From Marichromatium gracile (lineage in GTDB: Bacteria > Pseudomonadota > Gammaproteobacteria > Chromatiales > Chromatiaceae), in contig NZ_SMDC01000011.1 of NCBI RefSeq assembly GCF_004343155.1, positions 62,001 through 126,000 on the forward strand: a DNA stretch of 64,000 nt, in the 5' to 3' direction. Within the stretch, counting starts at the first letter, position 1, and each line of letters starts with the position of its first letter. The position numbers and the translations under genes were made by a program. This document shows, piece after piece, positions 1 to 8,856 of the stretch. Below the pieces are notes generated by a model. That model saw only the letters and a list, made by a program, of their open reading frames with translations, was not told the origin of the DNA and made no database searches.

Positions 1-443
1 ATATGGACGGTGGGGAGCGCGCCCCCATCGACTCGCACGTGCTCGAGGATGAACTTTCCGAGGCAGGCTTCAACAGCGACGAGATCGAGCAGGCGCTGCG
101 CTGGCTCGACGAGTTGGCCGACGAGGTCGAGGCCCCGCAGTATGCTCCGCAGGACCTGGGCCACGCGGCCGGTTCGCTCCGTGTCTATGCCGAGCAGGAG
201 TGTGTCAAGCTCAGTGCCGAGGCGCGCGGCTTCCTGCTGGCGCTGGAGCAGAACGGGATCCTCGACCCGCTCGGCCGGGAGCTGGTGATCGACCGTCTCT
301 TGGCGACCCATCTGCCGCAGGTGACGGCCGATGAGGTCAAGTGGGTGGTGCTGCTGGTGTTGCTGAACCGACCCGGTCAGGAGGACGCCTTCAGTCAGAT
401 GGAGGAGATGGTCTACGATGGGGGGCAGGCCTACCTACACTGA
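1..443 (+). CDS. smg: Smg family protein (DUF494), 5' end cut by window
   Basis: The open frame runs into the left edge, so the normal N-terminus is missing; the ATG at position 3 is probably internal. The visible 146 residues carry the Smg/DUF494 pattern: an acidic helical segment (DEIEQALRWLDEL), a middle part ending in NGILDPLGRELVIDRLL, and the C-terminal VKWVVLLVLLNRPGQEDAF. Smg proteins are cytoplasmic and of unsettled function. They typically sit between dprA and topA in gammaproteobacteria, and topA follows here on the same strand after 265 bases, which supports the call. Confidence 0.9.
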   Translation, partial: MDGGERAPIDSHVLEDELSEAGFNSDEIEQALRWLDELADEVEAPQYAPQDLGHAAGSLRVYAEQECVKLSAEARGFLLALEQNGILDPLGRELVIDRLLATHLPQVTADEVKWVVLLVLLNRPGQEDAFSQMEEMVYDGGQAYLH

Positions 444-708
444 GGATCAGCGCACCGGATCGGACCCGGTGCCGATCGCCGCGTGCGCTCTGGCCCCCTT
501 GTGGGGACTCCGAGCGCACCGCTAAACTGCCCGCATTCCGCGCCGGACCTGGCCCCTGCGTCGGAGGCTCTCCGCGCCGCCCGTGTCCGTCTGCGCCGTC
601 CCGTCGTGCTCCTGCGCGGCAGTGGCGGTGTCACCTCCACCACCTTGACCCGATGACCTGTATCCCGGCAGGCTTCAGTCACACCCACATGGCCGACCAA
701 GACCACAG

Positions 709-3012
709 ATGAATCTCGTTATCGTCGAATCACCTGCGAAGGCAAAGACCATCAAGAAATACCTCGGCCCGGACTTCGACGTGGTCGCCTCCTACGGCCA
801 TGTCCGCGATCTGGTGCCCAAGGAGGGGGCGGTCGATCCCGAGCATGGCTTCGCGATGAAGTACCAGGTGATCGAGCGCAACGAGAAACACGTCCAGACC
901 ATCGCCAAGAAGCTCAAGGGGGCCGATGCGCTGTATCTGGCCACCGACCCCGATCGCGAGGGCGAGGCGATCTCCTGGCATCTCTTCGAGCTGCTCAAGG
1001 GGCGCCGCCAGCTCGGCGAGCGGGCGGTGCACCGCGTGGTGTTCAACGAGATCACCAAGCGCGCAGTGCAGGAGGCGGTGGCCAATCCGCGCGAACTCTC
1101 GCTCGACATGGTCAACGCGCAGCAGGCACGGCGTGCGCTCGACTATCTGGTCGGCTTCAATCTGTCCCCCTTGCTGTGGAAGAAGATCCGTCGTGGTCTC
1201 TCGGCGGGGCGGGTGCAGAGCCCGGCGCTGCGGCTGATCTGCGAGCGCGAGTCCGAGATCGAGCGCTTCGAGCGCCAGGAGTACTGGAGCATCGAGGCCG
1301 ATCTCGACAGGGACGCCAAGCGTTTCGTCGCCAAGCTGATCCAGCTCGATGGGGTCAAGCTCGAACAGTTCTCGATCACCGACGGCGAGCGTGCCGAGAC
1401 GGTACGCCAGCAGCTCGAGCAGGCCGCCGCCGGCACCCTGGTGGTCGAGTCGGTCAAGCGCAAGCAGCGCAAGCGTCATCCGGCCCCGCCCTTCACCACC
1501 TCGACGTTGCAGCAGGAGGCCGCGCGCAAGCTCGGCTTCACCGCCCAGCGCACCATGCGCGTGGCTCAGCAGCTTTACGAGGGTGTCGATGTCGGCGCCG
1601 GCGCCGTCGGTCTGATCACCTACATGCGCACCGACTCGGTCAACCTCGCTCAGGAGGCGCTCGAGGAGATCCGCCAGTGCGTCGCCGATCGCTACGGCGC
1701 CGATCACCTGCCGCCGCAGCCGCGCTTCTTCAAGACCAAGTCGAAGAACGCCCAGGAGGCCCACGAGGCGGTGCGCCCGACCTCGGTGCTGCGCGACCCG
1801 GCCTCGCTCAAGCCCTATCTCAACCAGGAGCAGCAGCGTCTCTATGAGCTGATCTGGAAACGCACCCTGGCCTGCCAGATGGCCCATGCGCTGATCAACC
1901 AGGTGGCGGTCGATCTCAGCGCCGGTGATGGCAACCTGTTCCGCGCCACCGGCTCGATGGTCGCCGAGCCGGGCTTCATGCGGGTCTATCTCGAGGGGCG
2001 CGACGATGCCAAGGGCGGGGACGACGACGAGGAGCGGATGCTCCCGGAGATGAACGAGGGCGATCACGTGACCCTGCTCGGGATCCGCCCTGAACAGCAT
2101 TTCACCGAGCCGCCGCCGCGCTACACCGAGGCCTCGCTGGTCAAGGCGCTGGAGGAGTTCGGCATCGGTCGCCCCTCGACCTATGCCACCATCATCTCCA
2201 CGCTGCAGGATCGCGAGTACGTGGTGCTCGACAAGAAGCGCTTCCTGCCGACCGACGTCGGTCGGGTGGTCAACCGCTTCCTCACCGAGTACTTCACCTC
2301 CTATGTCGACTACGACTTCACCGCCCGGCTCGAGGACGACCTCGATGCCATCTCGCGCGGCGAGGTCGACTGGATCCCGCTGCTCGAGCGCTTCTGGCAG
2401 CCCTTCAAGGAGCAGGTCGACCACACCCAGGCCAACGTCAAGCGCAGCGACGTCACCCAGGAGCGTATCGACGAGGTCTGCCCCAAGTGCGGCGGTCAGC
2501 TCTCGATCCGGCTCGGTCGCAACGGTCGCTTCATCGGCTGCACCAACTATCCCGACTGCGACTATACCCGCGACCTCAACCCCGATCAGGGCGAGGCCGA
2601 GGCCCCCGAAGTGGTCGAGGGGCGCAGCTGTCCCGAGTGCGGCTCACCGCTGGAGATCAAGCGCGGGCGCTATGGCAAGTTCATCGGCTGCAGCGCCTAC
2701 CCCAAGTGCCGTCATATCGAGCCGCTGGAGAAACCCGAGGACACCGGCGTGCCCTGTCCCAAGTGCGGCAAGGGCACCCTGCAGAAGAAGAAGTCGCGCC
2801 GTGGCAAGATCTTCTACTCCTGCTCGACCTATCCCAAGTGCGACTATGCGGTCTGGGACCAGCCGCTCGATGAGCCCTGTCCGCGCTGTGGCTGGCCGGT
2901 GCTCACCCTCAAGGTGACCAAGACCAAGGGCGCCTCCAAGGTCTGTCCGCAGAAGGAGTGCGGCTATCGTGCCCCGGTCGAGCAGCCCGGCGGCGAGGAC
3001 GAGGGCGGGTGA
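709..3012 (+). CDS. topA: DNA topoisomerase I (type IA)
   Basis: This enzyme relaxes negatively supercoiled DNA by transient single-strand breakage. The 767-residue protein starts with a TOPRIM domain (VIVESPAKAKTI from residue 4; acidic motif DPDREGE at 80-86). The catalytic tyrosine is Y305 in GLITYMRTDS. Four Cys4 zinc-finger modules follow at about residues 591-617, 641-667, 683-711 and 724-751. That makes it shorter than the roughly 865-residue enterobacterial enzyme but normal for the family. It overlaps the start of tsaC at the stop codon (GTGA), so the two are probably translationally coupled. Confidence 0.98.
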   Translation: MNLVIVESPAKAKTIKKYLGPDFDVVASYGHVRDLVPKEGAVDPEHGFAMKYQVIERNEKHVQTIAKKLKGADALYLATDPDREGEAISWHLFELLKGRRQLGERAVHRVVFNEITKRAVQEAVANPRELSLDMVNAQQARRALDYLVGFNLSPLLWKKIRRGLSAGRVQSPALRLICERESEIERFERQEYWSIEADLDRDAKRFVAKLIQLDGVKLEQFSITDGERAETVRQQLEQAAAGTLVVESVKRKQRKRHPAPPFTTSTLQQEAARKLGFTAQRTMRVAQQLYEGVDVGAGAVGLITYMRTDSVNLAQEALEEIRQCVADRYGADHLPPQPRFFKTKSKNAQEAHEAVRPTSVLRDPASLKPYLNQEQQRLYELIWKRTLACQMAHALINQVAVDLSAGDGNLFRATGSMVAEPGFMRVYLEGRDDAKGGDDDEERMLPEMNEGDHVTLLGIRPEQHFTEPPPRYTEASLVKALEEFGIGRPSTYATIISTLQDREYVVLDKKRFLPTDVGRVVNRFLTEYFTSYVDYDFTARLEDDLDAISRGEVDWIPLLERFWQPFKEQVDHTQANVKRSDVTQERIDEVCPKCGGQLSIRLGRNGRFIGCTNYPDCDYTRDLNPDQGEAEAPEVVEGRSCPECGSPLEIKRGRYGKFIGCSAYPKCRHIEPLEKPEDTGVPCPKCGKGTLQKKKSRRGKIFYSCSTYPKCDYAVWDQPLDEPCPRCGWPVLTLKVTKTKGASKVCPQKECGYRAPVEQPGGEDEGG

Positions 3013-3593
3013 GCACGGTGCTCGGCCCCGCCCAGCGTCATCGGGTGCGACTCGCCGCCGCCTGGCTGCGCGCCGGCGCGGTGGTGGGCTATCCCACCGA
3101 GGCCGTCTACGGGCTCGGCTGCGATCCGCGCGATGCCGTCGCGGTCTCACGCATCCTCGAGATCAAGCAGCGCGATCCGGCCAAGGGGCTGATCCTGATC
3201 GCCGCCGACTACGCCCAGCTCGCCCCCTATGTCGAGGTCGAGTCGCTCGATACCGCGCGCATGGCCGAGGTCCGGGCGAGCTGGCCCGGACCCAACACCT
3301 GGTTGCTGCCGGCGCGCCCGAGCACCCCCGACTGGCTCACCGGTCGCTTCTCCACCCTGGCGGTGCGGGTCACTGCCCATCCGCTGGCCGCGGCGCTGTG
3401 CCGTGCCTATGGCGGTGCCATCGTCTCGACCAGCGCCAACCGTGCCGACCGCCCGCCGGCCACAACCGCGCGGGCGTTGCGTCTGGCGCTCGCCGGCGAC
3501 GCTCCCGACTACCTCCTCTATGGCGCCTGCTGCGGCGCCGACCGCCCATCGACCATTCGCGACGCCGCCAGCGGTCGTATCCTGCGCGGCTGA
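3009..3593 (+). CDS. tsaC: L-threonylcarbamoyladenylate synthase (Sua5/YciO/YrdC family)
   Basis: This enzyme makes threonylcarbamoyl-AMP from threonine, bicarbonate and ATP, the first step of the t6A modification of ANN-decoding tRNAs. The 194-residue protein has the family landmarks PTEAVYGLGCDP near residue 30, KQRDPAKGLILI, and STSANRAD in the C-terminal half. I chose the GTG at 3009 because it overlaps the topA stop codon as GTGA and gives a family-length N-terminus; an upstream in-frame ATG at 2958 lies deep inside topA. The topA-tsaC order is common in gammaproteobacteria. Confidence 0.92.
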   Translation: MSTVLGPAQRHRVRLAAAWLRAGAVVGYPTEAVYGLGCDPRDAVAVSRILEIKQRDPAKGLILIAADYAQLAPYVEVESLDTARMAEVRASWPGPNTWLLPARPSTPDWLTGRFSTLAVRVTAHPLAAALCRAYGGAIVSTSANRADRPPATTARALRLALAGDAPDYLLYGACCGADRPSTIRDAASGRILRG

Positions 3594-3674
3594 TCGGTCG
3601 CCGGGGCTTGTTGTTCGGCGCTCACGCCGATATCTCACCGAAATGGTCGGAAAAATCCGGGTGGGGAGGCGTGG

Positions 3675-4721
3675 ATGTTCAATGCCACAGCGACGGCGAT
3701 TCGTTGGGTCGAGCAGGGGCTGGTGCCGGACGGGGTGACGCGCGGTGGTATTCGCGCGCTGCTGCGTCAGCGCCTGGCGAGCCTGCCGCAGGACGACTGC
3801 GAAGCGGCCCTGGCGCAACAGCAGGCGCTGATCGCGCGGATGGATGACTCGGCCGTCGCCGAGGTGCCGCAACGCGCCAACGAGCAGCATTACGAGCTGC
3901 CGGCGGCCTTCTTTGCCACCGTGCTCGGACCACGGCGCAAGTACAGCTGCTGCTACTGGCCCGAGGGCGTCGACCGGCTCGAGCGGGCCGAGGAGGCGTC
4001 GCTCGCCACGACCCTGGAGCGCGCCGACATCCGTGACGGTCAGCGCGTGCTCGAGCTCGGCTGTGGTTGGGGTGCCTTCAGCCTCTATCTGGCCGAGCAC
4101 CTGCCGGGCTGTCGCATTACCGCCGTCTCCAACTCATACGCGCAGCGCCGCTTCATCGAGGCCGAGCGCGATCGGCTCGGGCTCGACGGGCTCGAGGTGA
4201 TCACCGCCGACATGAACGACTTCCAACCCGACGGGCGCTATGACCGCGTGGTCTCGCTGGAGATGTTCGAGCACATGCGCAACCATCGTCGCCTGCTCGG
4301 ACGCATCCACGACTGGTTGCACCCGGGCGGGCGGATGCTGATGCACATCTTCTGTCACCGCCACCACCCTTACTTCTTCGAGGACGACGGTCCGAGCGAC
4401 TGGATGAGCCATTACTTCTTCGCCGGCGGGCTGATGCCGAGCGACGACCTGCCGCTGTCTTTTCAGGACCGGCTGCGCCTGATCGATCGCTGGCGCTGGA
4501 ACGGGCTGCACTATGCCCACACCCTGGAGGCCTGGCTGGCGCGCATGGATGGCGCGCGCGAGCAGGTCTGGCCGCTGCTCGAGCAGACCTACGGGGTGGC
4601 GGACGCGCCGCTGTGGTGGCGGCGTTGGCGGCTGTTCTTCATGGCCTGTGCCGAGCTGTTCGCCTTCCGCGATGGTCAGGAGTGGTACGTCGGGCACTAT
4701 CTGTTCGAGCGCCCGGCGTGA
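3675..4721 (+). CDS. SAM-dependent methyltransferase, cyclopropane-fatty-acid-synthase-like
   Basis: The 348-residue protein has a class I SAM-binding motif (VLELGCGWGAFSLYLAEH) near residue 115, and the CFA-family segments MFEHMRNHRRLL and HPGGRMLMHIF. It belongs to the mycolic-acid/cyclopropane synthase superfamily (CmaS-like), but it is shorter than classical Cfa. It is closer to the subgroup that also includes coclaurine N-methyltransferase-like proteins, so the acceptor (lipid or amine) cannot be read from the sequence. It is cytoplasmic, with no signal peptide. It lies 81 bases after tsaC and may be transcribed alone. Confidence 0.8.
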   Translation: MFNATATAIRWVEQGLVPDGVTRGGIRALLRQRLASLPQDDCEAALAQQQALIARMDDSAVAEVPQRANEQHYELPAAFFATVLGPRRKYSCCYWPEGVDRLERAEEASLATTLERADIRDGQRVLELGCGWGAFSLYLAEHLPGCRITAVSNSYAQRRFIEAERDRLGLDGLEVITADMNDFQPDGRYDRVVSLEMFEHMRNHRRLLGRIHDWLHPGGRMLMHIFCHRHHPYFFEDDGPSDWMSHYFFAGGLMPSDDLPLSFQDRLRLIDRWRWNGLHYAHTLEAWLARMDGAREQVWPLLEQTYGVADAPLWWRRWRLFFMACAELFAFRDGQEWYVGHYLFERPA

Positions 4722-4765
4722 GACCCTGAATCGTCACGCTCGGGCGAGGGCGGGAGAGCGCTGCT

Positions 4766-5194
4766 TCAGAGCTTGAGCCCGGCGGCGAGGCCGGCGAGGA
4801 AGGCGGCGGTGCCGGAGAGGTTGGCCGCGACCAGATCGAAGAGCGCCTGGGCATGTGCGCTGGTCCAGGCGCTCCAGGTGTCATAGTGCCCCTCGAGCCC
4901 GGCCCAGTTGATCTCCACCACGCCGATCGATTGCAGCCCGACCAGGGCGATCAGGATCACCCCGCCCACCACCAGTGCCACCTTGAAGGCGAACTTGAGC
5001 GCGAAACCGAGCGCCAGCCCGACCATGAAGGAGAAGCCCAGGGTGAGAAAGAAGCCCTGGTCGAACAGCTCGCCGGCCTCGGCGCTGAGCGTCGCGGGGG
5101 ACTGCGCTCGGGCGCCTCCGGCCCCCCAGAGCAGTGGCAGCAAGGGCAGCGCGCGCAGGTGACCAGTGCGGGACGAACGGATCGGGTCGGACAT
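4766..5194 (-). CDS. FUN14 family membrane protein
   Basis: The 142-residue protein has a hydrophobic, signal-like N-terminus ending ARAQ. Two or three glycine-rich transmembrane helices follow (FFLTLGFSFMVGLALGFALKFAFK; VALVVGGVILIALVGLQSIGVV), with a final hydrophobic helix at the C-terminus. The GF.G...GFALK.A.K pattern is characteristic of FUN14/FUNDC1-like proteins. Bacterial members have no established function. It is convergent with the methyltransferase (44-base gap). Confidence 0.7.
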   Translation of the reverse strand: MSDPIRSSRTGHLRALPLLPLLWGAGGARAQSPATLSAEAGELFDQGFFLTLGFSFMVGLALGFALKFAFKVALVVGGVILIALVGLQSIGVVEINWAGLEGHYDTWSAWTSAHAQALFDLVAANLSGTAAFLAGLAAGLKL

Positions 5195-5249
5195 GCGGGG
5201 TCTCGGTCAATACGGTCAGCGGAAACCGGGGCATTATCCGGGGAACGCT

Positions 5250-5466
5250 GGTCAGTCGCCAGTCGCCAGTCGGATGAGCGCAGGAGAGCGTCGAACCGCA
5301 AAGCCGCAAAGATCGCGAAGGAAAGGACGGTCGTGTGCCGGGTTGGCGGCGACATCGACGTCGACGCCTACCGACGAACCTCGCCGCTCACCTCCGGTGG
5401 GTACGCTGCACTTTCCTCCCCCTTGGCGTCCTTTGTGACTTTGCGGTTCGACCTTTGCGGTTCAAT
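5250..5466. repeat. Inverted pair of CGCAAAG-rich repeats with a short tandem repeat, non-coding
   Basis: Between the FUN14 gene and nhaR lies a non-coding stretch with a short tandem (CAGTCGC units near 5253-5272). After it comes a pair of inverted segments rich in CGCAAAG. One arm near 5288-5325 reads TCGAACCGCAAAGCCGCAAAG. The other arm near 5423-5466 contains CCTTTGTGACTTTGCGGTTCGA and a second TTTGCGGTTC. The arms are imperfect reverse complements about 100 bases apart. Similar CGCAAAG arrays are common in intergenic DNA of environmental proteobacteria, so this looks like a miniature palindromic repeat element. No reading frame in it is convincing. Confidence 0.55.
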
Positions 5467-6400
5467 CTTTTGGCGGCTGGCCTCCGCCGCCCTCGGTCTC
5501 TGCCTGGAAGAGTTCCAGCCGTGCGGCCTGGCTGACGGCGACGACGGCGGGGTGGCGCAGGCGGCGCTCGGCGGAGATCGCGTAGTAGCGCTCGCGCACC
5601 GCCTCGGTCGCGCCGATCGTCTCGACTCCGTGCTGGCGCCGGGTCTCCTCGGCGATCACGCTGGGCGAGACGAAGACCCCGACCCCGGCCTGGCCGAAGG
5701 CCTGCATCAGCGCCCGGTCCTCGAACTCGCCGACGATCCGCGGGCGGATGTCGAGCTGGTCGAGCCACTGCATCAGCGCGCCGCGCAGCGCGGTGTTGAG
5801 CGCCGGGACCAGCATCGGCGCCTGGTGCAGTGACTGCGGGAAGCCCGCGCGATAGCGCGCGGCGAGCGCCGGGGCGGCGAAGAAGGTGATGCCGCACTCG
5901 CCGAGCGGATGGTTGAAGGCGCGGACATTGAGCGCTCCGGCCAGTGGGGTGTCGGCGAGCACCATGTCGAGCTTGTGCACCGCGATATCGGCGAGCAGGG
6001 CCTCGAGCTTGCCCTCGCGACAGTGGATACGCACCGGCTCGGCCAGGTGCAGCGCCGGCTCCAGCAGCCGGTAGGCGACCATCTTCGGCACCACGTCGAC
6101 CACCCCGACGGTGAACTGCAGCGGTCGGCCGCTGGTCCGCCCCTGCAGCGCCTCCTCCATCTCCGCGCCGAGACGGAAGATCTCGTCGGCGAAGTTGAAC
6201 GCCAGCCGCCCGGTCTCGGTCAGCGTCAGCCCGCGTCCGCGCCGGTCGAACAGTCGGGTGCCGAGCTGCTCCTCGAGCACCCGCAGCTGGCCGCTGATGG
6301 TCTGCGGGGTGAGGTGCAGCGCCTCGGCGGCGCGGACCACGCCACCCTCCTTGGCGACCATCCAGAAGTAATAGAGGTGCTTGTAATTGCTGCCGCGCAT
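5462..6400 (-). CDS. nhaR: LysR-family transcriptional regulator, NhaR-like
   Basis: The 312-residue protein starts with a winged-helix HTH (YKHLYYFWMVAKEGGVVRAA, then ALHLTPQTISGQLRVLEEQL), typical of NhaR, the LysR-type activator of the Na+/H+ antiporter gene in E. coli. A LysR substrate-binding domain follows (VGVVDVVPKMVAYRLLEPAL; DMVLADTPLAG). No antiporter gene is next to it here, so the regulated target is unknown. It is divergent from the DUF2076 gene, and a dyad between them could be its operator. Confidence 0.85.
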   Translation of the reverse strand: MRGSNYKHLYYFWMVAKEGGVVRAAEALHLTPQTISGQLRVLEEQLGTRLFDRRGRGLTLTETGRLAFNFADEIFRLGAEMEEALQGRTSGRPLQFTVGVVDVVPKMVAYRLLEPALHLAEPVRIHCREGKLEALLADIAVHKLDMVLADTPLAGALNVRAFNHPLGECGITFFAAPALAARYRAGFPQSLHQAPMLVPALNTALRGALMQWLDQLDIRPRIVGEFEDRALMQAFGQAGVGVFVSPSVIAEETRRQHGVETIGATEAVRERYYAISAERRLRHPAVVAVSQAARLELFQAETEGGGGQPPKD

Positions 6401-6441
6401 CGCCTTCAGTTCGGTTTTTTCGAACTCTTATCTAGAAAAGA

Positions 6442-6461
6442 TTCGAATTATATTGATCGAA
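6442..6461. promoter_or_regulatory. Candidate LysR-type operator dyad
   Basis: In the AT-rich 155-base region between the divergent nhaR and DUF2076 genes there is an inverted repeat TTCGA-N10-TCGAA, and another TTCGAA lies just upstream near 6419. LysR regulators commonly bind dyads of this size in the divergent promoter next to their own gene. Assignment to NhaR is inferred from position only. Confidence 0.4.
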
Positions 6462-6555
6462 ACCTTGTCTTACACTCTGTTGTCACTGGCAGTGGAAGAC
6501 ACCGTCGCGTGACGGTGCGTGACCACCGAATGAACATCACGAGGTAATCCGCAAG

Positions 6556-7185
6556 ATGAATGCACAGGACCAATCCGCGATCGAGGGTCTGTTTCAGCGC
6601 CTGCAGCAGGCCGAGACCCAGTCCGGCCAGCGTGACCCCGAGGCGGAGAAGCTGATTCAGGACATGATCGCCCGTCAGCCGGCGGCCCCCTATCTGATGG
6701 CCCAGGCGGTGCTGGTGCAGGAGCATGCCCTGCAGAACCTGCAGGGGCGCGTCGAGGAGCTCGAAAAGCAGCTCGCCGAGCGTCCGCAGCAGAGCGGCGG
6801 TGGTTTCCTCGGCGGTCTGTTCGGCGGCGGCGCGCAGCAACAGCAGCAGGCGCCTGCCCGTCAGCCGCGTCAGTCGAGCGGTGGTGGTTGGGGCGCCGGG
6901 CGTGGCGCGCAGCCGCAGGGCCAGGGCGCGGCCCCCTTCCAGCAGGGCCAGGCCGGTGGCGGCGGCTTCCTCGCCGGCGCGGCGCAGACCGCGATGGGCG
7001 TGGCCGGTGGCGTGCTGCTCGGTAACGCCATCGCCGGCATGTTCGCCGACGACGCCGAGGCCGCCGATATCCCCGCCGAGCCGGAGGTGCCGATGGAGCC
7101 GGAGATGATGCAGGACCCGATGGAGGCGATGCCCGAGGACGAGGGCGCCTTCTTCGACGACTTCGGCGGCGAAGAGGAGTTCTGA
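6556..7185 (+). CDS. DUF2076 family protein
   Basis: The 209-residue protein begins with the DUF2076 signature (MNAQDQSAIEGLFQRLQQAE; QAVLVQEHALQNLQGRVEELE), which is partly coiled-coil. A Gly/Gln-rich low-complexity middle follows (GGGFLGGLFGGGAQQQQQ). A short hydrophobic segment (AAQTAMGVAGGVLLGNAIAGMF) precedes a strongly acidic tail. The family has been called periplasmic ligand-binding, but no function is established and no cleavable signal peptide is seen. It converges with the flippase gene across a strong hairpin. Confidence 0.8.
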   Translation: MNAQDQSAIEGLFQRLQQAETQSGQRDPEAEKLIQDMIARQPAAPYLMAQAVLVQEHALQNLQGRVEELEKQLAERPQQSGGGFLGGLFGGGAQQQQQAPARQPRQSSGGGWGAGRGAQPQGQGAAPFQQGQAGGGGFLAGAAQTAMGVAGGVLLGNAIAGMFADDAEAADIPAEPEVPMEPEMMQDPMEAMPEDEGAFFDDFGGEEEF

Positions 7186-7195
7186 TCCCGCCTCA

Positions 7196-7236
7196 GCCGG
7201 ACGGGTTGCCGGGCCTTCAGGCCCGCGCCGTCCGGC
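7196..7236. terminator. Strong hairpin between convergent genes
   Basis: GCCGGACGG (7196-7204) pairs with CCGTCCGGC (7228-7236), and an inner stem CGGGCC-TTCA-GGCCCG spans 7210-7225. It lies between the converging DUF2076 and flippase genes and covers the last codons of the latter. There is no T-run, so it is terminator-like rather than a classical intrinsic terminator. Confidence 0.5.
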
Positions 7237-8698
7237 GCAGCAGGCGGCGGCCATCGGTCGCCGCCACCACCGCGATGAATCCCGCCAGGATGGCTGCGCC
7301 CACCGCCACCGACGACCAGCCCCGCGTCTCGGTCAGCCATTCGCCGAGCAGATAGAGCCCGATGCCGAAGGCGAGATAGCCGAGTACCCGCCCGACCTCG
7401 TAGGGCACCGGGTAGTAACGCCGTCCGAGCAGATAGGACAGCGCCACCATGCTCGCGTAACACACCAGGTGCGCCCAGGCCGCGCCGACATAGCCGTGAA
7501 TCGGCACCCACCACCACAGCAGCACCACCGTGATCGCGGCGCCGATCAGCGATACCCCGGCGCCGAGCAGGGTGCGATCGGTGAGCTTGTACCAGATCGA
7601 GAGATTGACATAGACCCCGAGCAGCATACCGGCGATCAGCAGCACCGGGACCACACCGAGTCCGGCGCGGTATTCTGGACCGACGAAATAGCCGAACAGC
7701 TCCAGGAACAGCGATACCATCAGGAAGATGAAGACGCAGCAGATCACGAACCAGTTGAGCACCAGGGCGTAGACTGCGCGGGCGTCGCGCTCGCGGGCGT
7801 AGGCGAAGAAGAAGGGTTCGCCGGCATAGCGAAAGGCCTGGATGAACAGCGCCATCAGGATCGAGAGCTTGTAGCAGGCGCTGTAGATGCCGAGCTGGGC
7901 GAGGTTGGTGGCGTCGTCATAGGGCAGCAAGTACTTGAGCGCGGCACGGTCGAGCATCTCGTTGACGATCCCCGCCAGCCCGATCACCACCATCGGCGCC
8001 GAGTAGCGGATCAGGCGGCGGAACAGGTCCCCCTGGAATCCACCGAGCCCGTCGCGCAGCTGTGGTGCGAGTAACCCGAGCTTGAGCAGGCTGGCGATGA
8101 GGTTGGCGATGAAGACGTAGCCGATGCCGATCGCCGGGTCCCACAGCGCCCCCAGGAACGAGTTGGGGTCCTGCTCGAAGGCGGGGCGACAGAGACCGAT
8201 GAAGAACACCGTCAGCCCGATATTGGCGCCGATCTCGAGCAGCTTGATCGCGGCGAAGCGCGCCGCACGCTCCTCGGCGCGCAGTCGCGCGAAGGCCGCG
8301 GCGCCGAGCGCGTCGGTGGCGAGGATGGCCGCGCACCACCAGATGTACTCGGGGTGTTCGGGATGGCGCAGCAGCGCCGCCAGTGGCTCACTCACCAACA
8401 GCGCGCCGAGCAGAAACAGCAGGTTGCCGACGAGCAGGGTCTGTACCACGGTGCCATAGACCCGTTCGGGTGCCCAGGTGTCGCCGTTGCGGAAGCGGAA
8501 GTAGCCGGTCTCCAGCCCGAAGGTGAGCACCACCGCGAGAAAGCCCATGTAGGCGTAGAATTCAGCGACCACGCCGTAGGACTGGGGCGCGAAGCTGTAG
8601 GTCAGCAATGGCACCAGCAGATAGTTGAGAAAGCGCCCGAGGACGCTGCTGACGCCGTAGATGGCAGTCTGCGAGGCGAGTCGTTTCAGTGGGTTCAA
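7217..8698 (-). CDS. Polysaccharide/lipopolysaccharide flippase (MOP superfamily, Wzx-like)
   Basis: The 493-residue polytopic membrane protein has about 12-14 hydrophobic helices and a typical N-terminus (MNPLKRLASQTAIYGVSSVL) followed by GRFLNYLLVPLLTY. This pattern matches oligosaccharide flippases of the MATE/MOP superfamily, which move lipid-linked sugar repeat units across the inner membrane. No glycosyltransferase cluster surrounds it, so the substrate is unknown. Length and helix number look intact. Confidence 0.85.
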   Translation of the reverse strand: MNPLKRLASQTAIYGVSSVLGRFLNYLLVPLLTYSFAPQSYGVVAEFYAYMGFLAVVLTFGLETGYFRFRNGDTWAPERVYGTVVQTLLVGNLLFLLGALLVSEPLAALLRHPEHPEYIWWCAAILATDALGAAAFARLRAEERAARFAAIKLLEIGANIGLTVFFIGLCRPAFEQDPNSFLGALWDPAIGIGYVFIANLIASLLKLGLLAPQLRDGLGGFQGDLFRRLIRYSAPMVVIGLAGIVNEMLDRAALKYLLPYDDATNLAQLGIYSACYKLSILMALFIQAFRYAGEPFFFAYARERDARAVYALVLNWFVICCVFIFLMVSLFLELFGYFVGPEYRAGLGVVPVLLIAGMLLGVYVNLSIWYKLTDRTLLGAGVSLIGAAITVVLLWWWVPIHGYVGAAWAHLVCYASMVALSYLLGRRYYPVPYEVGRVLGYLAFGIGLYLLGEWLTETRGWSSVAVGAAILAGFIAVVAATDGRRLLRRTARA

Positions 8699-8826
8699 GA
8701 TCGATGCTCTCGGCTTGTGCGGGCAGGGCGCATATTCTAAACCCTGTCGTCGGTCCGTGATGTCGGGGGCTGCTGTCTGGATCCCTGTTGGTTTTCGTGA
8801 ATCCTGAACGGTGCGATCGAGGCCGG

Positions 8827-8848
8827 ATCATGGTGCAATAACCATGAT
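8827..8848. repeat. Short perfect dyad upstream of a membrane-protein gene
   Basis: ATCATGGT-N6-ACCATGAT is a perfect 8-base inverted repeat that ends 8 bases before the GTG start at 8857. It lies in the divergent region after the flippase start. It could be an operator or a translational hairpin; nothing identifies a binding protein. Confidence 0.35.
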
Positions 8849-8856
8849 TTCAAGCG

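Noticed and set aside
730-2424. Long minus-strand open frame opposite topA
   Set aside because: Shadow of a GC-rich gene; low-complexity His/Leu/Gly content and no family features.
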